Assembly (NCBI GenBank): GCA_021296475.1
Contig: JAGWAJ010000011.1
Location: forward strand, 1-60,784
DNA: 60,784 bases
Direction: 5' to 3'
Source: Acidobacteriota bacterium
Lineage (GTDB): Bacteria > Acidobacteriota > Vicinamibacteria > Vicinamibacterales > UBA8438
Below, piece after piece: positions 45,321-56,931 of this stretch (the first letter of the stretch is position 1; every line of letters begins with the position of its first letter). The position numbers were made by a program, and so were the translations under genes. The notes beneath the pieces were generated by a model that had not been told where the DNA came from, searched no databases, and saw only the letters and a list, made by a program, of their open reading frames with translations.

Positions 45321-47831
45321 CTAGGCCGGCGAGTTGCCGCCCTCGTCCGCGTCCGTGAGCTCGACGACGGTGACGCCGCCGCCCCCCTGCTCGGGGGCGG
45401 CGGCGGCGAAGGTCGCGACCATGGGGTGTCCGTCGAGGAGTCCCGCGATCGCCTTCCGCAACTGGCCGGTGCCGTGCCCGTGAATCAGTCGCACCTGCCG
45501 CTGTTCGCTGACGATCGCCTGATCGAGGTACTTGTCGACCCGCGACAGCGCTTCGTCGACCCGGCAGCCAATCACGTTGAGCTCGGCCGGTGGGTCGTCC
45601 GCGCGCTGCACGTCGACGGTGACGCCGCCTCCGCCCGCGGCCGGCGCATCCGCGATGACCCGGACGTCCGCGAAGCCGAGGCGCAGCCGTTTGCCACGCA
45701 CCTCGACTTCGGCTCTCCGCCCGTGGATGGCCACCACCTGCCCCTCCATCCCCAGGCTCTCCACCGCGACCCGGTTGCCGACGCTCGGCGGCGGCGCCGG
45801 GGCCGGGGACGCGGCCGGCGGGCGCTCGGCAGCCGTCGCTCCGGAGCCCGCCCCGGGGCTTCGCCCGCGCCGATCGGCGACCGCCGCCAGCGCGGCGGTC
45901 GCCTCGCGCCTGAGGTCGCCGGTGTCTCCGGTCGAGAGCTTCGGCCGACCGGCGGCGCGGCGTCCGCCCTGCCGCACGAGATCCGCGGCGCGCGCCCGCA
46001 GGCCGGCGACGATCGTGTCGACCTCCTGGCGGGCAGCCTTGATGTCCGCCGTGACGCCGCGCTTGAGCTGGTCGCGCAGCTCTGCCTGGCGCTCCTCCAC
46101 CTCGCGTCGTGCGGCGGCGAGATGAGAGTCCTCGGCGGTGAGCCGCGCGCGCTCCGTCGCCACTTCCGCGCGCGCGGACTCGAGCTCCCGCAGCGTCTTC
46201 TCCGTCCGGGCCAGGTGCTCGGCGAGCTTGGCCTCCCGCGCGCTGCGGCGCCCGCGGGCGTCCTCGATGACCGCCGCTGGCAGTCCGAGCCGGCTGGCGA
46301 TCTCGAAGGCGAGGCTCCGTCCCGGTACCCCGTAGGCGAGGCGGTAGGTCGGGGCGTACGTCTCCGGGTCGAAGCCGAAGCCGGCGCAGGTCACGCCGTC
46401 CGTGGTCGAGGCGTACGTCTTCAGCAGGTCGTCGTGGGTCGTTGCCGCCACGAGCGCGCCGCGGCAGCGAAAGCGCTCGACGATGGCGGCGCCGAGCGCG
46501 CCGCCCTCCGTGGGGTCGGTACCCGCACCCACCTCGTCGAGCAGGACGAGCGCCGGCAGCGCCAGCCGCTCCTCCATCTCGACGATGTGCGCGACGTGGC
46601 CCGAAAACGTGGACAGGCTGTTGGCGATGGACTGGTCGTCGCCGATGTCCGCGAACACCGACTGGAAGACGCCCACCCGGGCGCTTCGGGCGGCCGGGAT
46701 GTGGAGTCCGGCCTGGGCCATCAGGATCAGCAGCCCGGTCGTCTTCAGGGCCACCGTCTTGCCGCCGGTGTTGGGGCCCGTGACCACGAGGGCTCCGGTC
46801 GGCGGAGCGATCTCGATGTCCACGGGCACGGGACCCGCGGGTTCCGATTCTCCCGGGACCGTGTCGCTCCCGTTTCCGGTCCGCGCGCGGACCGCGGGGA
46901 TGAGCAGCGGATGGCGCGCCGCCGGCAGCTCGATCCGCGAGTCGGGCGCCAGCGCCGGCTCGACGCCGTCCACGAGCCGCGAGAACCGGGCGCGCGCCTG
47001 GATGACGTCGAGCTCGGTGGCCGCCGACACCGTGCGGCGCAGGTCGAGCCCGCGCTTGCGCAGAGCATTCGCCAGGGCCAGCAGGATGCGCCGGATCTCG
47101 TTCGCCTCGTCCTGCTCGAGGGCCACGATGTCGTTGTTGATCTCGACCGTGCTCAGCGGCTCGAGAAAGAGGCTGGCTCCGCTTCCGGAGCTGCCGTGCA
47201 CGATGCCCGGAATCGATCCCCGATGCTCCGAGCGGACGAGGAGCACGAAGCGGCCGTCGCGCTCGGTGACGACCTGCTCCCGCAGGTACCTCGCCGTGTC
47301 GCGGCCGCGGAGGAACGAGGCGAGCGTGTTGCGGAGCCGCTGCCGCTGCTTCCGCAGCCGATCCCGGATCGCGCGCAGCTCGGGCGACGCGCGGTCGACG
47401 ACCTCCCCCTGCTCGTCGATGGTCGACTGGATGTCGGCGACCTCGCGCTCGAACGAGCGGCAACCCTCGACGAGAGCTCGCAGGCCCGGGAACGATGCGG
47501 CGTCGGCCTGCCGGACCGCGGAACGGGTTGCGTCGATCGACGCGAGAAAGCCGGCGAGACCCCGCAACTGACGAGGGTCGAGCAGTCTGCCCTCGATGGC
47601 CAGGGCGCCGAGAGCTTCTTCGAGGTCCTCCGGGCCCTGCAGGGGCAGGTCGTGGGATTCGAGGAACGTCACCCCTTCGGTCGTGGCCGAGAGCGCCGTC
47701 CGGACCGCGCGGGCATCCGTCTGCGGCCCGAGGCCGCTCAGCGCAGCCGCCCCGAGCGGCGTCAGCGCCAGGCTGCGAACCGCCTCGACGATGCGGTCGA
47801 ACTCCAGCGCCCGGAGCGATCCCTCGTGCAT
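45321..47831 (-). CDS. mutS2: Endonuclease MutS2
   Basis: An 836-residue MutS-family ATPase without the mismatch-recognition domain, linked to ribosome rescue or suppression of recombination. The lever/core region is followed by Walker A GPNTGGKTVALKTTG and Walker B LVLLDEVGAGTDPTEGGAL, a long coiled coil, a KOW-like segment and a C-terminal Smr domain (RVDEALSRVDKYLDQA...LIHGHGTGQLRKAI). The first Smr nuclease motif, usually LDLR or LDxH, reads LNVIG, so nuclease activity may be altered. ATG 47831. Confidence 0.92.
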   Translation of the reverse strand: MHEGSLRALEFDRIVEAVRSLALTPLGAAALSGLGPQTDARAVRTALSATTEGVTFLESHDLPLQGPEDLEEALGALAIEGRLLDPRQLRGLAGFLASIDATRSAVRQADAASFPGLRALVEGCRSFEREVADIQSTIDEQGEVVDRASPELRAIRDRLRKQRQRLRNTLASFLRGRDTARYLREQVVTERDGRFVLLVRSEHRGSIPGIVHGSSGSGASLFLEPLSTVEINNDIVALEQDEANEIRRILLALANALRKRGLDLRRTVSAATELDVIQARARFSRLVDGVEPALAPDSRIELPAARHPLLIPAVRARTGNGSDTVPGESEPAGPVPVDIEIAPPTGALVVTGPNTGGKTVALKTTGLLILMAQAGLHIPAARSARVGVFQSVFADIGDDQSIANSLSTFSGHVAHIVEMEERLALPALVLLDEVGAGTDPTEGGALGAAIVERFRCRGALVAATTHDDLLKTYASTTDGVTCAGFGFDPETYAPTYRLAYGVPGRSLAFEIASRLGLPAAVIEDARGRRSAREAKLAEHLARTEKTLRELESARAEVATERARLTAEDSHLAAARREVEERQAELRDQLKRGVTADIKAARQEVDTIVAGLRARAADLVRQGGRRAAGRPKLSTGDTGDLRREATAALAAVADRRGRSPGAGSGATAAERPPAASPAPAPPPSVGNRVAVESLGMEGQVVAIHGRRAEVEVRGKRLRLGFADVRVIADAPAAGGGGVTVDVQRADDPPAELNVIGCRVDEALSRVDKYLDQAIVSEQRQVRLIHGHGTGQLRKAIAGLLDGHPMVATFAAAAPEQGGGGVTVVELTDADEGGNSPA

Positions 47832-47923
47832 CCCTACATACTAACCAAGCGATCGCTTCCGCCCGCGGCGCCAACCGCTCGCAGGGTAGGAGTTTTCGCG
47901 CCAGCGAACGCCCGACGCGCCGG

Positions 47924-48703
47924 TCAGGGCTTGGCGGGCTGGTCGAGGTGGTTGATGATGCTCGCCAGAACGGCGGCGCCGAAGCCGTTGTCGATGTTGA
48001 CGACCGCGACGCCCGAGGCGCAACTGTTGAGCATCCCGAGCAGCGCCGCCAGCCCGCCGAACGCGGCGCCGTAGCCGACGCTCGTCGGGACGGCGATGAC
48101 CGGGACCTGCACCAGCCCGCCGATCACGCTCGGCAGCGCCCCCTCCAGCCCGGCCGCGGCGACGATGACGCGCGCCGCCTGGAGCCGCTCCTCGGCGGCG
48201 AGCACGCGATGCAGGCCGGCGACCCCGACGTCGTAGAGCGTCTCGACCCGATTGCCGAGCGTCTCGGCCGCGACGCGGGCTTCCTCCGCTACCGGCAGGT
48301 CGGACGTTCCGCCGGTGGCGACCAGGATCGTGCCGCGCCCGGTCGGGGCGGCCGCCCCGCGGGTGATGCACCTCGCCGTCTCGTGGAACGCCGCGTCCGG
48401 CACGACCTCCCGCACCGCGGTGAACGCCGTCGAGTCCGTGCGGGTCACCAGCAGCGTCTGACCGGCCGCCACCAGGCGCTCGGCGATCGCCGCCACCTGC
48501 TCGGGGGTCTTGCCGGCGCCGTAGACGACCTCGGGGATTCCCTGCCGGAGCGGTCGATGGAGGTCGACGCGCGCGAACCCGAGGTCCTCGAACGGGCGGC
48601 GGCGGACGATGTCGACGATTCGCCGCTCGGCCTCGGCAGGGCTCAGCGTGCCGCGGGCGACGTCGGACAGGAGACCGGGGAGCTGCTCGAGAGGCACGGG
48701 CAA
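47924..48703 (-). CDS. larB: LarB-like pyridinium-3,5-biscarboxylic acid mononucleotide synthase
   Basis: A 259-residue protein. The C-terminal half resembles PurE carboxylases (VATGGTSDLPVAEEARVAAETLG...AGLEGALPSVIGGLVQVPVIAVPTSVGYG), and the N-terminal half matches LarB (RRPFEDLGFARVDLHRPLRQGIPEVVYGAGKTPEQV). LarB carboxylates and hydrolyses nicotinic acid adenine dinucleotide in the nickel-pincer nucleotide pathway used by lactate racemase and relatives. larC and larE are not nearby. The start is either TTG 48703 or GTG 48697; no strong SD helps. Divergent from the GT2 gene. Confidence 0.85.
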   Translation of the reverse strand: MPVPLEQLPGLLSDVARGTLSPAEAERRIVDIVRRRPFEDLGFARVDLHRPLRQGIPEVVYGAGKTPEQVAAIAERLVAAGQTLLVTRTDSTAFTAVREVVPDAAFHETARCITRGAAAPTGRGTILVATGGTSDLPVAEEARVAAETLGNRVETLYDVGVAGLHRVLAAEERLQAARVIVAAAGLEGALPSVIGGLVQVPVIAVPTSVGYGAAFGGLAALLGMLNSCASGVAVVNIDNGFGAAVLASIINHLDQPAKP

Positions 48704-48764
48704 GGAGTCGGGACCGCGAGGCGGCTTGCGCGTCCGGCGGCAGCGGATGTAACGTCGCGGCCGG

Positions 48765-50279
<1,515 letters not shown>

Positions 50280-50328
50280 CTCTGGCCGGGCCGCGGCGGT
50301 CCACTTCCTGAGGCACGGAGCGATCCCC

Positions 50329-51474
50329 ATGGCGAGCGGCAGGACGGGCGGAGCGGGGCTCGAGGGCGTCGTGGCCACTTCTTCGGCCATCTGCCACATC
50401 GACGGCGAGCGCGGGGTGCTCGCCTACTGCGGCCACGACATCCACGACCTGGCGCGAGAGGCCACCTTCGAGGAGGTGGCCTACCTCCTCTGGCACCGGC
50501 GCCTGCCGTCCCGGGCGGAGCTAGGCGACCTGCAGTCCGCCCTGGCCGCCGCGCGCCGGCTGCCGGAGCCCTTCCTGCGGCATCTCCGCTCGTTCCCGCC
50601 CGCGGACGCGATGGACGCGCTGCGCACGCTCGTCTCCCTGCTTGCCCACTACGACCCCGACGCCGGCGAGCGGTCGCCGGAGGCGGCGTATCGCACCGCG
50701 GTGCGGCTCACCGCGCAGGTCGCGAGCGTGGTCGCCGCCTGCGGGCGCCTGGCGGCCGGGGGCGGCGTGATCGATCCGGATCCGGCCCTGTCGCACGCCG
50801 CCAACTTCCTGCTGATGCTGACCGGCGAGCGCCCGTCGGCAGAGGCGGCCCGGGCGTTCGACGTGGCGCTCGTCCTGCACGCCGACCACGAGCTGAACGC
50901 CTCGACGTTCGCGGCGCGCGTGACCGCGGCGACGCTCAGCGACCTCCACTCGGCGGTGGTGTCGGGCGTCGGGACGCTCAAGGGTCCGCTGCACGGCGGC
51001 GCCAACGCCGAGGTCATGAAGCTGTTGCTGACGCTCGGGGAGGATGCCGACGACGGGCGCGTCGACGGCGTCGTGCGGGGGATGCTGGCCGACAGGAAGA
51101 AGGTCCCCGGCTTCGGGCACCGCGTCTACCGCACCGAGGATCCGCGGGCCACGCACCTGCGGCAGATGTCGCAGCAGCTCGGCGAGCGGACCGGCCGGAC
51201 GCGCTGGTTCGCGATCTCGCGGCGAATCGAGGAGATTATGCGGGCGGAGAAGGGGCTCGACGCCAACGTCGACTTCTACTCGGCGTCGACGTACCACCTG
51301 CTGGGGATCCCGATCGAGCTGTTCACGCCGGTCTTCGCCGTCAGCCGCGTGGCCGGGTGGTCCGCCCACGTCCTCGAGCAGTACGCGAACAACCGGCTCA
51401 TCCGCCCCCGGGCGGAGTACGTCGGCCCGGAGTATCCGCAGGCCCACGTCCCGCTGGCCGAACGGGCGCCCTGA
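50329..51474 (+). CDS. Citrate synthase (small type; 2-methylcitrate synthase possible)
   Basis: A 381-residue condensing enzyme, acetyl-CoA plus oxaloacetate to citrate. Catalytic residues are in place: His in GTLKGPLHGGANAEVM, His in VPGFGHRVYRTEDPRA and Asp in NVDFYSASTYHLLGIP. The short length matches the dimeric Gram-positive/archaeal type, which includes 2-methylcitrate synthases; sequence alone does not settle the substrate. GGAG lies 8 bp before ATG 50329. It probably shares a transcript with the GT2 gene. Confidence 0.9.
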   Translation: MASGRTGGAGLEGVVATSSAICHIDGERGVLAYCGHDIHDLAREATFEEVAYLLWHRRLPSRAELGDLQSALAAARRLPEPFLRHLRSFPPADAMDALRTLVSLLAHYDPDAGERSPEAAYRTAVRLTAQVASVVAACGRLAAGGGVIDPDPALSHAANFLLMLTGERPSAEAARAFDVALVLHADHELNASTFAARVTAATLSDLHSAVVSGVGTLKGPLHGGANAEVMKLLLTLGEDADDGRVDGVVRGMLADRKKVPGFGHRVYRTEDPRATHLRQMSQQLGERTGRTRWFAISRRIEEIMRAEKGLDANVDFYSASTYHLLGIPIELFTPVFAVSRVAGWSAHVLEQYANNRLIRPRAEYVGPEYPQAHVPLAERAP

Positions 51475-51603
51475 CGGGCGCGTTGGCAGTTTCGCTGCGC
51501 GAGACTCCTGCGCGCTGGTCTCGCCGGGGGGGAGAGCGCCAGCTCGGCGTTGGTCCTCGTCGTGATCGCCGGGGGGACGGCGGCGGTGGCTCCCGGGCGA
51601 GTT

Positions 51604-51637
51604 GAGAGTGCGCTGCGCGCGACTCCTGCGCGCTCTC
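51604..51637 (+). terminator. Hairpin downstream of citrate synthase
   Basis: A 10-bp stem with a 14-nt loop, no T-run. Terminator or stability element. Confidence 0.4.
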
Positions 51638-51673
51638 GTCCCGGGGCGGCGGACCCGGCGGCGGGTACTCTCC

Positions 51674-51679
51674 TATAAT
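51674..51679 (+). promoter_or_regulatory. Perfect -10 box upstream of the DUF411 gene
   Basis: TATAAT at 51674-51679, 33 bp before the ATG. No clear -35 hexamer. It indicates a dedicated transcript for the DUF411 gene. Confidence 0.5.
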
Positions 51680-51712
51680 GAACGGGCCGCGAGTTGCGGA
51701 AGGAGTGACAGC

Positions 51713-52162
51713 ATGCGCACCGCGATTTTCGCCGCCGTGCTCGGGTTGACCGGGGCCGGCCTCTTCGTCACCGGCGCCGGCGCGCAGCAGCCGGTCGTCG
51801 AGGTCTTCAAGACGCCCACCTGAGGCTGCTGCACCAAGTGGGTGGTTCACCTGCAGCAGCACGGCCTCGAAGTTGCCGCGACGGACGTCCCGAGCCTTGG
51901 CGGCCTGAAGCAGCGCGTCGGCCTGCCGCGGCGGCTCTCGTCGTGCCACACCGCGATCGTCGACGGCTACGTCGTCGAGGGGCACGTCCCCGCGGCCGAC
52001 GTGAAGCGCATGCTCGCGGAGCGTCCCGACATCGTGGGGCTGTCCGTGCCCGGCATGCCGGCGGGCTCGCCCGGCATGGAAGGCCCGCCCCCCGTCCCCT
52101 ACAACGTCTACGCGTTCGACGACGCGGGCAACATCGAGGTCTTCTCGTCGCACCGTCCGTGA
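51713..52162 (+). CDS. Exported DUF411 protein with in-frame TGA: candidate selenoprotein
   Basis: 150 codons, with GGAAGGAG 7 bp before ATG 51713. A signal peptide ([19 protein letters not shown]...GAQQ) is followed by VVEVFKTPT, then TGA (51821-51823, codon 37), then [14 protein letters not shown]. The DUF411 family motif is KTPTCGCCxxW, so the TGA sits exactly at the first Cys. Downstream the frame stays open and all family motifs are intact: [18 protein letters not shown] and [15 protein letters not shown]. The family is thought to bind metal (copper) or act in thiol redox. A SECIS-like hairpin lies directly after the TGA. Alternatives are a nonsense mutation or a base error (TGC or TGT to TGA). 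Confidence 0.7.
51825..51860 (+). promoter_or_regulatory. Candidate bacterial SECIS element after the in-frame TGA
   Basis: A perfect 9-bp lower stem (51825-51833 with 51852-51860), then an asymmetric internal loop. A 3-bp upper stem GTG/CAC (51838-51840 with 51848-51850) closes the 7-nt apical loop GGTGGTT. The loop starts 17 nt after the TGA and has G in its first two positions, both expected for bacterial SECIS elements. Confidence 0.55.
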
Positions 52163-52308
52163 GCCGCCGGGCGGGGAGACGCCCCGACCCGGGTCCACGT
52201 GCCGCCCTGCGCAGGGCGCCGGCCGCCGGCGCGCCGGGGCAGGGCGAGCCTCGTCCGCCGGCCCGGGCCGCGCCCCGGACTGCTGAGGGCGCATCCACTC
52301 GCCGGTCG

Positions 52309-54111
<1,803 letters not shown>

Positions 54112-54135
54112 CCGGACCCGGCGCGCAGGAAAGCC

Positions 54136-54912
54136 ATGAAGCGACGCAGGAAGGCGGAGCGGGTCGCGGCGCGCGGCCGAGCGCCCGCGCCGGCCCCGGA
54201 AGCCCGCCCGGTGGCGGCCCCCGCGCCTCTCCGCAAGTCGACGACGCGCGAGTACGTCGAGTCGCTGCTGATCGCGGTCATTCTCGCCTTCTTCATCCGC
54301 ACGTGGGTCGTGCAGGCCTTCAAGATCCCGACCGGCTCCATGGAGCACAACCTGTTGATCGGTGATCATCTCCTGGTCAACAAGTTCGTCTTCAGCCCGG
54401 CCGAGTCCGGCGTCGAGCGCCTGCTCCTGCCGAACCGGGGGGTCGAGCGCGGCGACATCGTCGTCTTCAAGTACCCCGTGACCCCCGACCGGGACTTCAT
54501 CAAGCGCGTGGTCGGCCTGCCGGGCGAGTCGATCGAGGTTCGCGACAAGACGGTCCTCATCGACGGCGCTCCCCTCGACGAGCCGTACCTGCCCGAGTGG
54601 ATGACCCGTCTGACCGCGGGAGCCTACGCGGTCGACGGACGCGACAACCACGGACCGGTCGCGATTCCGGAGGGGCACTACTTCGTCATGGGCGACAACC
54701 GGGACAACTCGGAGGACAGCCGGTACTGGGGCACGCTGCCGCACGACCACCTGAAGGGCAAGGCGGTGCTCGTCTACTGGTCCTACGACGCGGAGCGGCC
54801 CGAGCTGATGACCCAGACGGGCATCGGCGCGACGGTCCGCCGCATGGCGTCCGTCGTCACGCACTTTTTCACGCGCACGCGCTGGAGCCGGATGTTCCGT
54901 CCGGTGGGTTGA
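54136..54912 (+). CDS. lepB: Signal peptidase I
   Basis: A 258-residue membrane serine protease that removes signal peptides. A basic Ala/Pro-rich N-terminus is followed by one TM helix (LLIAVILAFFIRTWVVQAF). Catalytic Ser is in KIPTGSMEHNLLIGD, catalytic Lys in DRDFIKRVVGLPGE, and GDNRDNSEDSRYWG is the C-terminal signature. The product would process the many exported proteins nearby. A GC hairpin follows immediately. Confidence 0.93.
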   Translation: MKRRRKAERVAARGRAPAPAPEARPVAAPAPLRKSTTREYVESLLIAVILAFFIRTWVVQAFKIPTGSMEHNLLIGDHLLVNKFVFSPAESGVERLLLPNRGVERGDIVVFKYPVTPDRDFIKRVVGLPGESIEVRDKTVLIDGAPLDEPYLPEWMTRLTAGAYAVDGRDNHGPVAIPEGHYFVMGDNRDNSEDSRYWGTLPHDHLKGKAVLVYWSYDAERPELMTQTGIGATVRRMASVVTHFFTRTRWSRMFRPVG

Positions 54913-54913
54913 G

Positions 54914-54933
54914 CGGGGGGCCTGCGCCCCCCG
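54914..54933 (+). terminator. GC-rich hairpin after lepB
   Basis: A perfect 8-bp stem (54914-54921 with 54926-54933) with the tetraloop CTGC, 2 bp after the lepB stop. Lacks a T-run. Confidence 0.5.
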
Positions 54934-55066
54934 GACGCCGGTCCGTGGGCGGGGGGCAGGGCAACGCGGCGGAAGCCGCTACGGCTTCCTGTTCCCGGTT
55001 CGGAAGCTGACTTGCGGCGGCAGTCACCACGTCGACCGCCGCCGCAAGGCACGCTGTGGCTCGACC

Positions 55067-56674
55067 TCAGTCGTTCGACGTCGCCGGCACGTCGCGGAGG
55101 CGCTCCTGCACCGTTCCCGGAATCCCGAGGCGGGTGTTGGCGCCGAGGTCCGCGAGCAGTTCCGCCGTCTCCGGCCAGCTCTGGAACTGGAACGACTGCT
55201 TGGAACCCTCGGCCATGCGGTACGCCGTCCGGCCGCGGAAGTCGCGGGCGTCGATGTCGGCCCCGTGCGAGACGAGGTACTCGATGACCTCGTTCATCCC
55301 GCGGAACGCCGCGCCGTGGAGCGCGGTGAAGTTGGCCTCGTTGGTGGCGTTGATGTCGGCCCCGGCCTCGTGGAGGAAGCGAACCGCCTCCTCCGAGCTC
55401 ACGGCGCGGACGCCGCGCGGCTGCCGCGGCGTGTAGGTGGCCGGCCCCAGCCCCGCCGCCGCCATGAACGGCGTCGTGCCGTCGACGGTCGTAACGTGCT
55501 GGTCGGCGCCCGCCTCGATCAGGATCCGGAGCACGTCCACGGTGCTCGACGTGAAGCTCGGCATCACGGCGAAGACGTGCGACTGCCCTCCGGTGCCGTT
55601 CAGGTCGTAGGCCGCCACCCAGAGCGGCGTCGCGCCGCGCAGGTCGCCCGTGCCGCAGGCGAACGGCTCGAAGGCGCCCTTCTTGGGGTAGCCGATGTAG
55701 CTCATCACCATCGCCGAGGTCGTGATGCGGCCGTTGGGGTCCGCGCCCGCGTCGAGGAGCGCCTGCACCAGCGCGGGCCGCTGCGCCGGGGCCAGGCGCC
55801 TGGCACCCAGCCCGGCGTAGAGTCCGCCCCGTCCATGCCGCCGGTACCAGTCGTCGAGCCACATGCTGACGTTGCCGGCGGCCGCGTGCAGGGCCGGGAT
55901 GCCGTTGATGGTGGAGTTCGGGTCCGCCCCGTGCTCCAGCAGGAATCGCGCGAAGGCGTCCTGCGCGCTCACGATGGCGAAGGGCAGCACGAACGTGCCG
56001 TCGGCGCTCGGCTCGTTGACGTCGACGCCGGCCTCGAGCAGCGCCTCGGCGGTTGCGATGTCGCCGTTCCGGGCCGCGAACATGAGCGGCGTGAAGCCCT
56101 TCACGGTCGAGAGGTGCGGGTCGGCGCCGGCGTCGAGCAGGAGGCGCACGATCTCGGGGTGCGGCTCGGACACCGCCCACATCAGGGCGCTGCTCCGGGT
56201 TGCCGCGGTGACCGCGTTCACGTCGGCGCCGTGTCCGGCGAGCGCGCGCACGACATCGGCGCTCCCGGTTCGCGCGGCGATCATGAGCGGGGTGAGGCCG
56301 CTGGCCTGGGCGGCGTTCACGTGGGCGCCGGCATCCAGCAACCGCCGCACCGTCGGCAGGCTGGCGTTCTCGGCTGCGCGCTCGAGGGGGGTGACGCCGT
56401 GGTCGTCCGCGGCGTTGACGTCCGCGCCGGCCCCGAGCAGCAGGTCGACCGTGTCGAGGTCGTCCCAGTGGGCCGCCCAGAGCAGGGCCGTGGCGCCGTC
56501 CGCGCGCGCGGCGTTGACGTCCACCCCTTCCGCGACGAGGCGGCGGACCTCGACCGCATCCTGTCCGGCCGCCGCGGTCACGAGCCGGAGATCCTGTGCG
56601 TGGGTCGTGGCCGCGCCGGCAGCCCAGACCGCCAGCAGGCAAGCCAGATGACAGCTTCTCATGTTGACCAGCAT
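55067..56674 (-). CDS. Secreted ankyrin-repeat protein
   Basis: A 535-residue protein with a signal peptide (MRSCHLACLLAVWAAGAATTHAQ) and about a dozen ankyrin repeats covering nearly the whole chain. Examples are GATALLWAAHWDDLDTVDLLLGAGADVNAADDHG, GLTPLMIAARTGSADVVRALAGHGADVN and NFTALHGAAFRGMNEVIEYLVSHGADIDARD. It is probably an extracytoplasmic protein-protein scaffold. Ankyrin proteins of this kind often neighbour DUF1592/DUF1552 genes in Acidobacteriota, and here it is divergent from them. ATG 56662 is an alternative start that opens directly on the signal peptide. Confidence 0.88.
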   Translation of the reverse strand: MLVNMRSCHLACLLAVWAAGAATTHAQDLRLVTAAAGQDAVEVRRLVAEGVDVNAARADGATALLWAAHWDDLDTVDLLLGAGADVNAADDHGVTPLERAAENASLPTVRRLLDAGAHVNAAQASGLTPLMIAARTGSADVVRALAGHGADVNAVTAATRSSALMWAVSEPHPEIVRLLLDAGADPHLSTVKGFTPLMFAARNGDIATAEALLEAGVDVNEPSADGTFVLPFAIVSAQDAFARFLLEHGADPNSTINGIPALHAAAGNVSMWLDDWYRRHGRGGLYAGLGARRLAPAQRPALVQALLDAGADPNGRITTSAMVMSYIGYPKKGAFEPFACGTGDLRGATPLWVAAYDLNGTGGQSHVFAVMPSFTSSTVDVLRILIEAGADQHVTTVDGTTPFMAAAGLGPATYTPRQPRGVRAVSSEEAVRFLHEAGADINATNEANFTALHGAAFRGMNEVIEYLVSHGADIDARDFRGRTAYRMAEGSKQSFQFQSWPETAELLADLGANTRLGIPGTVQERLRDVPATSND

Positions 56675-56931
56675 GGCCTTACTATATGCAAGGGGCGGCG
56701 CCGCCGTCTACCGGGCGACACCCACGCCGCGCGCGTGCCGTTTCGGCGTCGCCGGGCGCACCGGGCAGGTCGGTTGCCCGGGCTCGGCGCGAGCGTCGTT
56801 CCGGCTCGGGCGGTCCCCGCGCCCCCGCCCCGATCTTTTCGAGTTCCGGGACGCGCGTCGAGGGGTATACTGTGGGCTCAGAACGTAGGCTGCCACCGTT
56901 TCGGCCGTCGCGTGCTTGAGGAGTTGGGACC
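56675..56931. promoter_or_regulatory. Divergent promoter region between ankyrin and DUF1592 genes
   Basis: No gene is supported. Minus-strand TATAGT (56686-56681) lies just before the ankyrin ATG 56674. Plus-strand TATACT (56866-56871) lies 61 bp before the DUF1592 ATG. Both -35 regions are weak. Confidence 0.45.

Larger units (their letters stand above)
51475..51712 (+). other. Gap with direct repeat, hairpin and promoter ahead of the DUF411 gene
   Basis: No gene is supported. A 24-bp direct repeat (51493-51516 and 51611-51634, 23 of 24 identical) is present. The second copy sits in a 10-bp stem (51604-51613 with 51628-51637, one G-T pair) that could end the citrate synthase transcript. A TATAAT follows. 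Confidence 0.6.

Noticed and set aside
45072-48074. 1000-codon plus-strand open frame
   Set aside because: Antisense to mutS2 and dnaG; no domain, no credible start site.
51602-51823. Short gene ending at the TGA of the DUF411 locus
   Set aside because: It would end after the signal peptide and a few residues of DUF411, in the middle of a conserved motif; read-through of TGA explains the conservation on both sides better.
51842-52162. Separate small gene starting with GTG after the TGA
   Set aside because: No SD, and the N-terminal signal peptide and KTPT part of DUF411 would be left out; the two halves match one family end to end.
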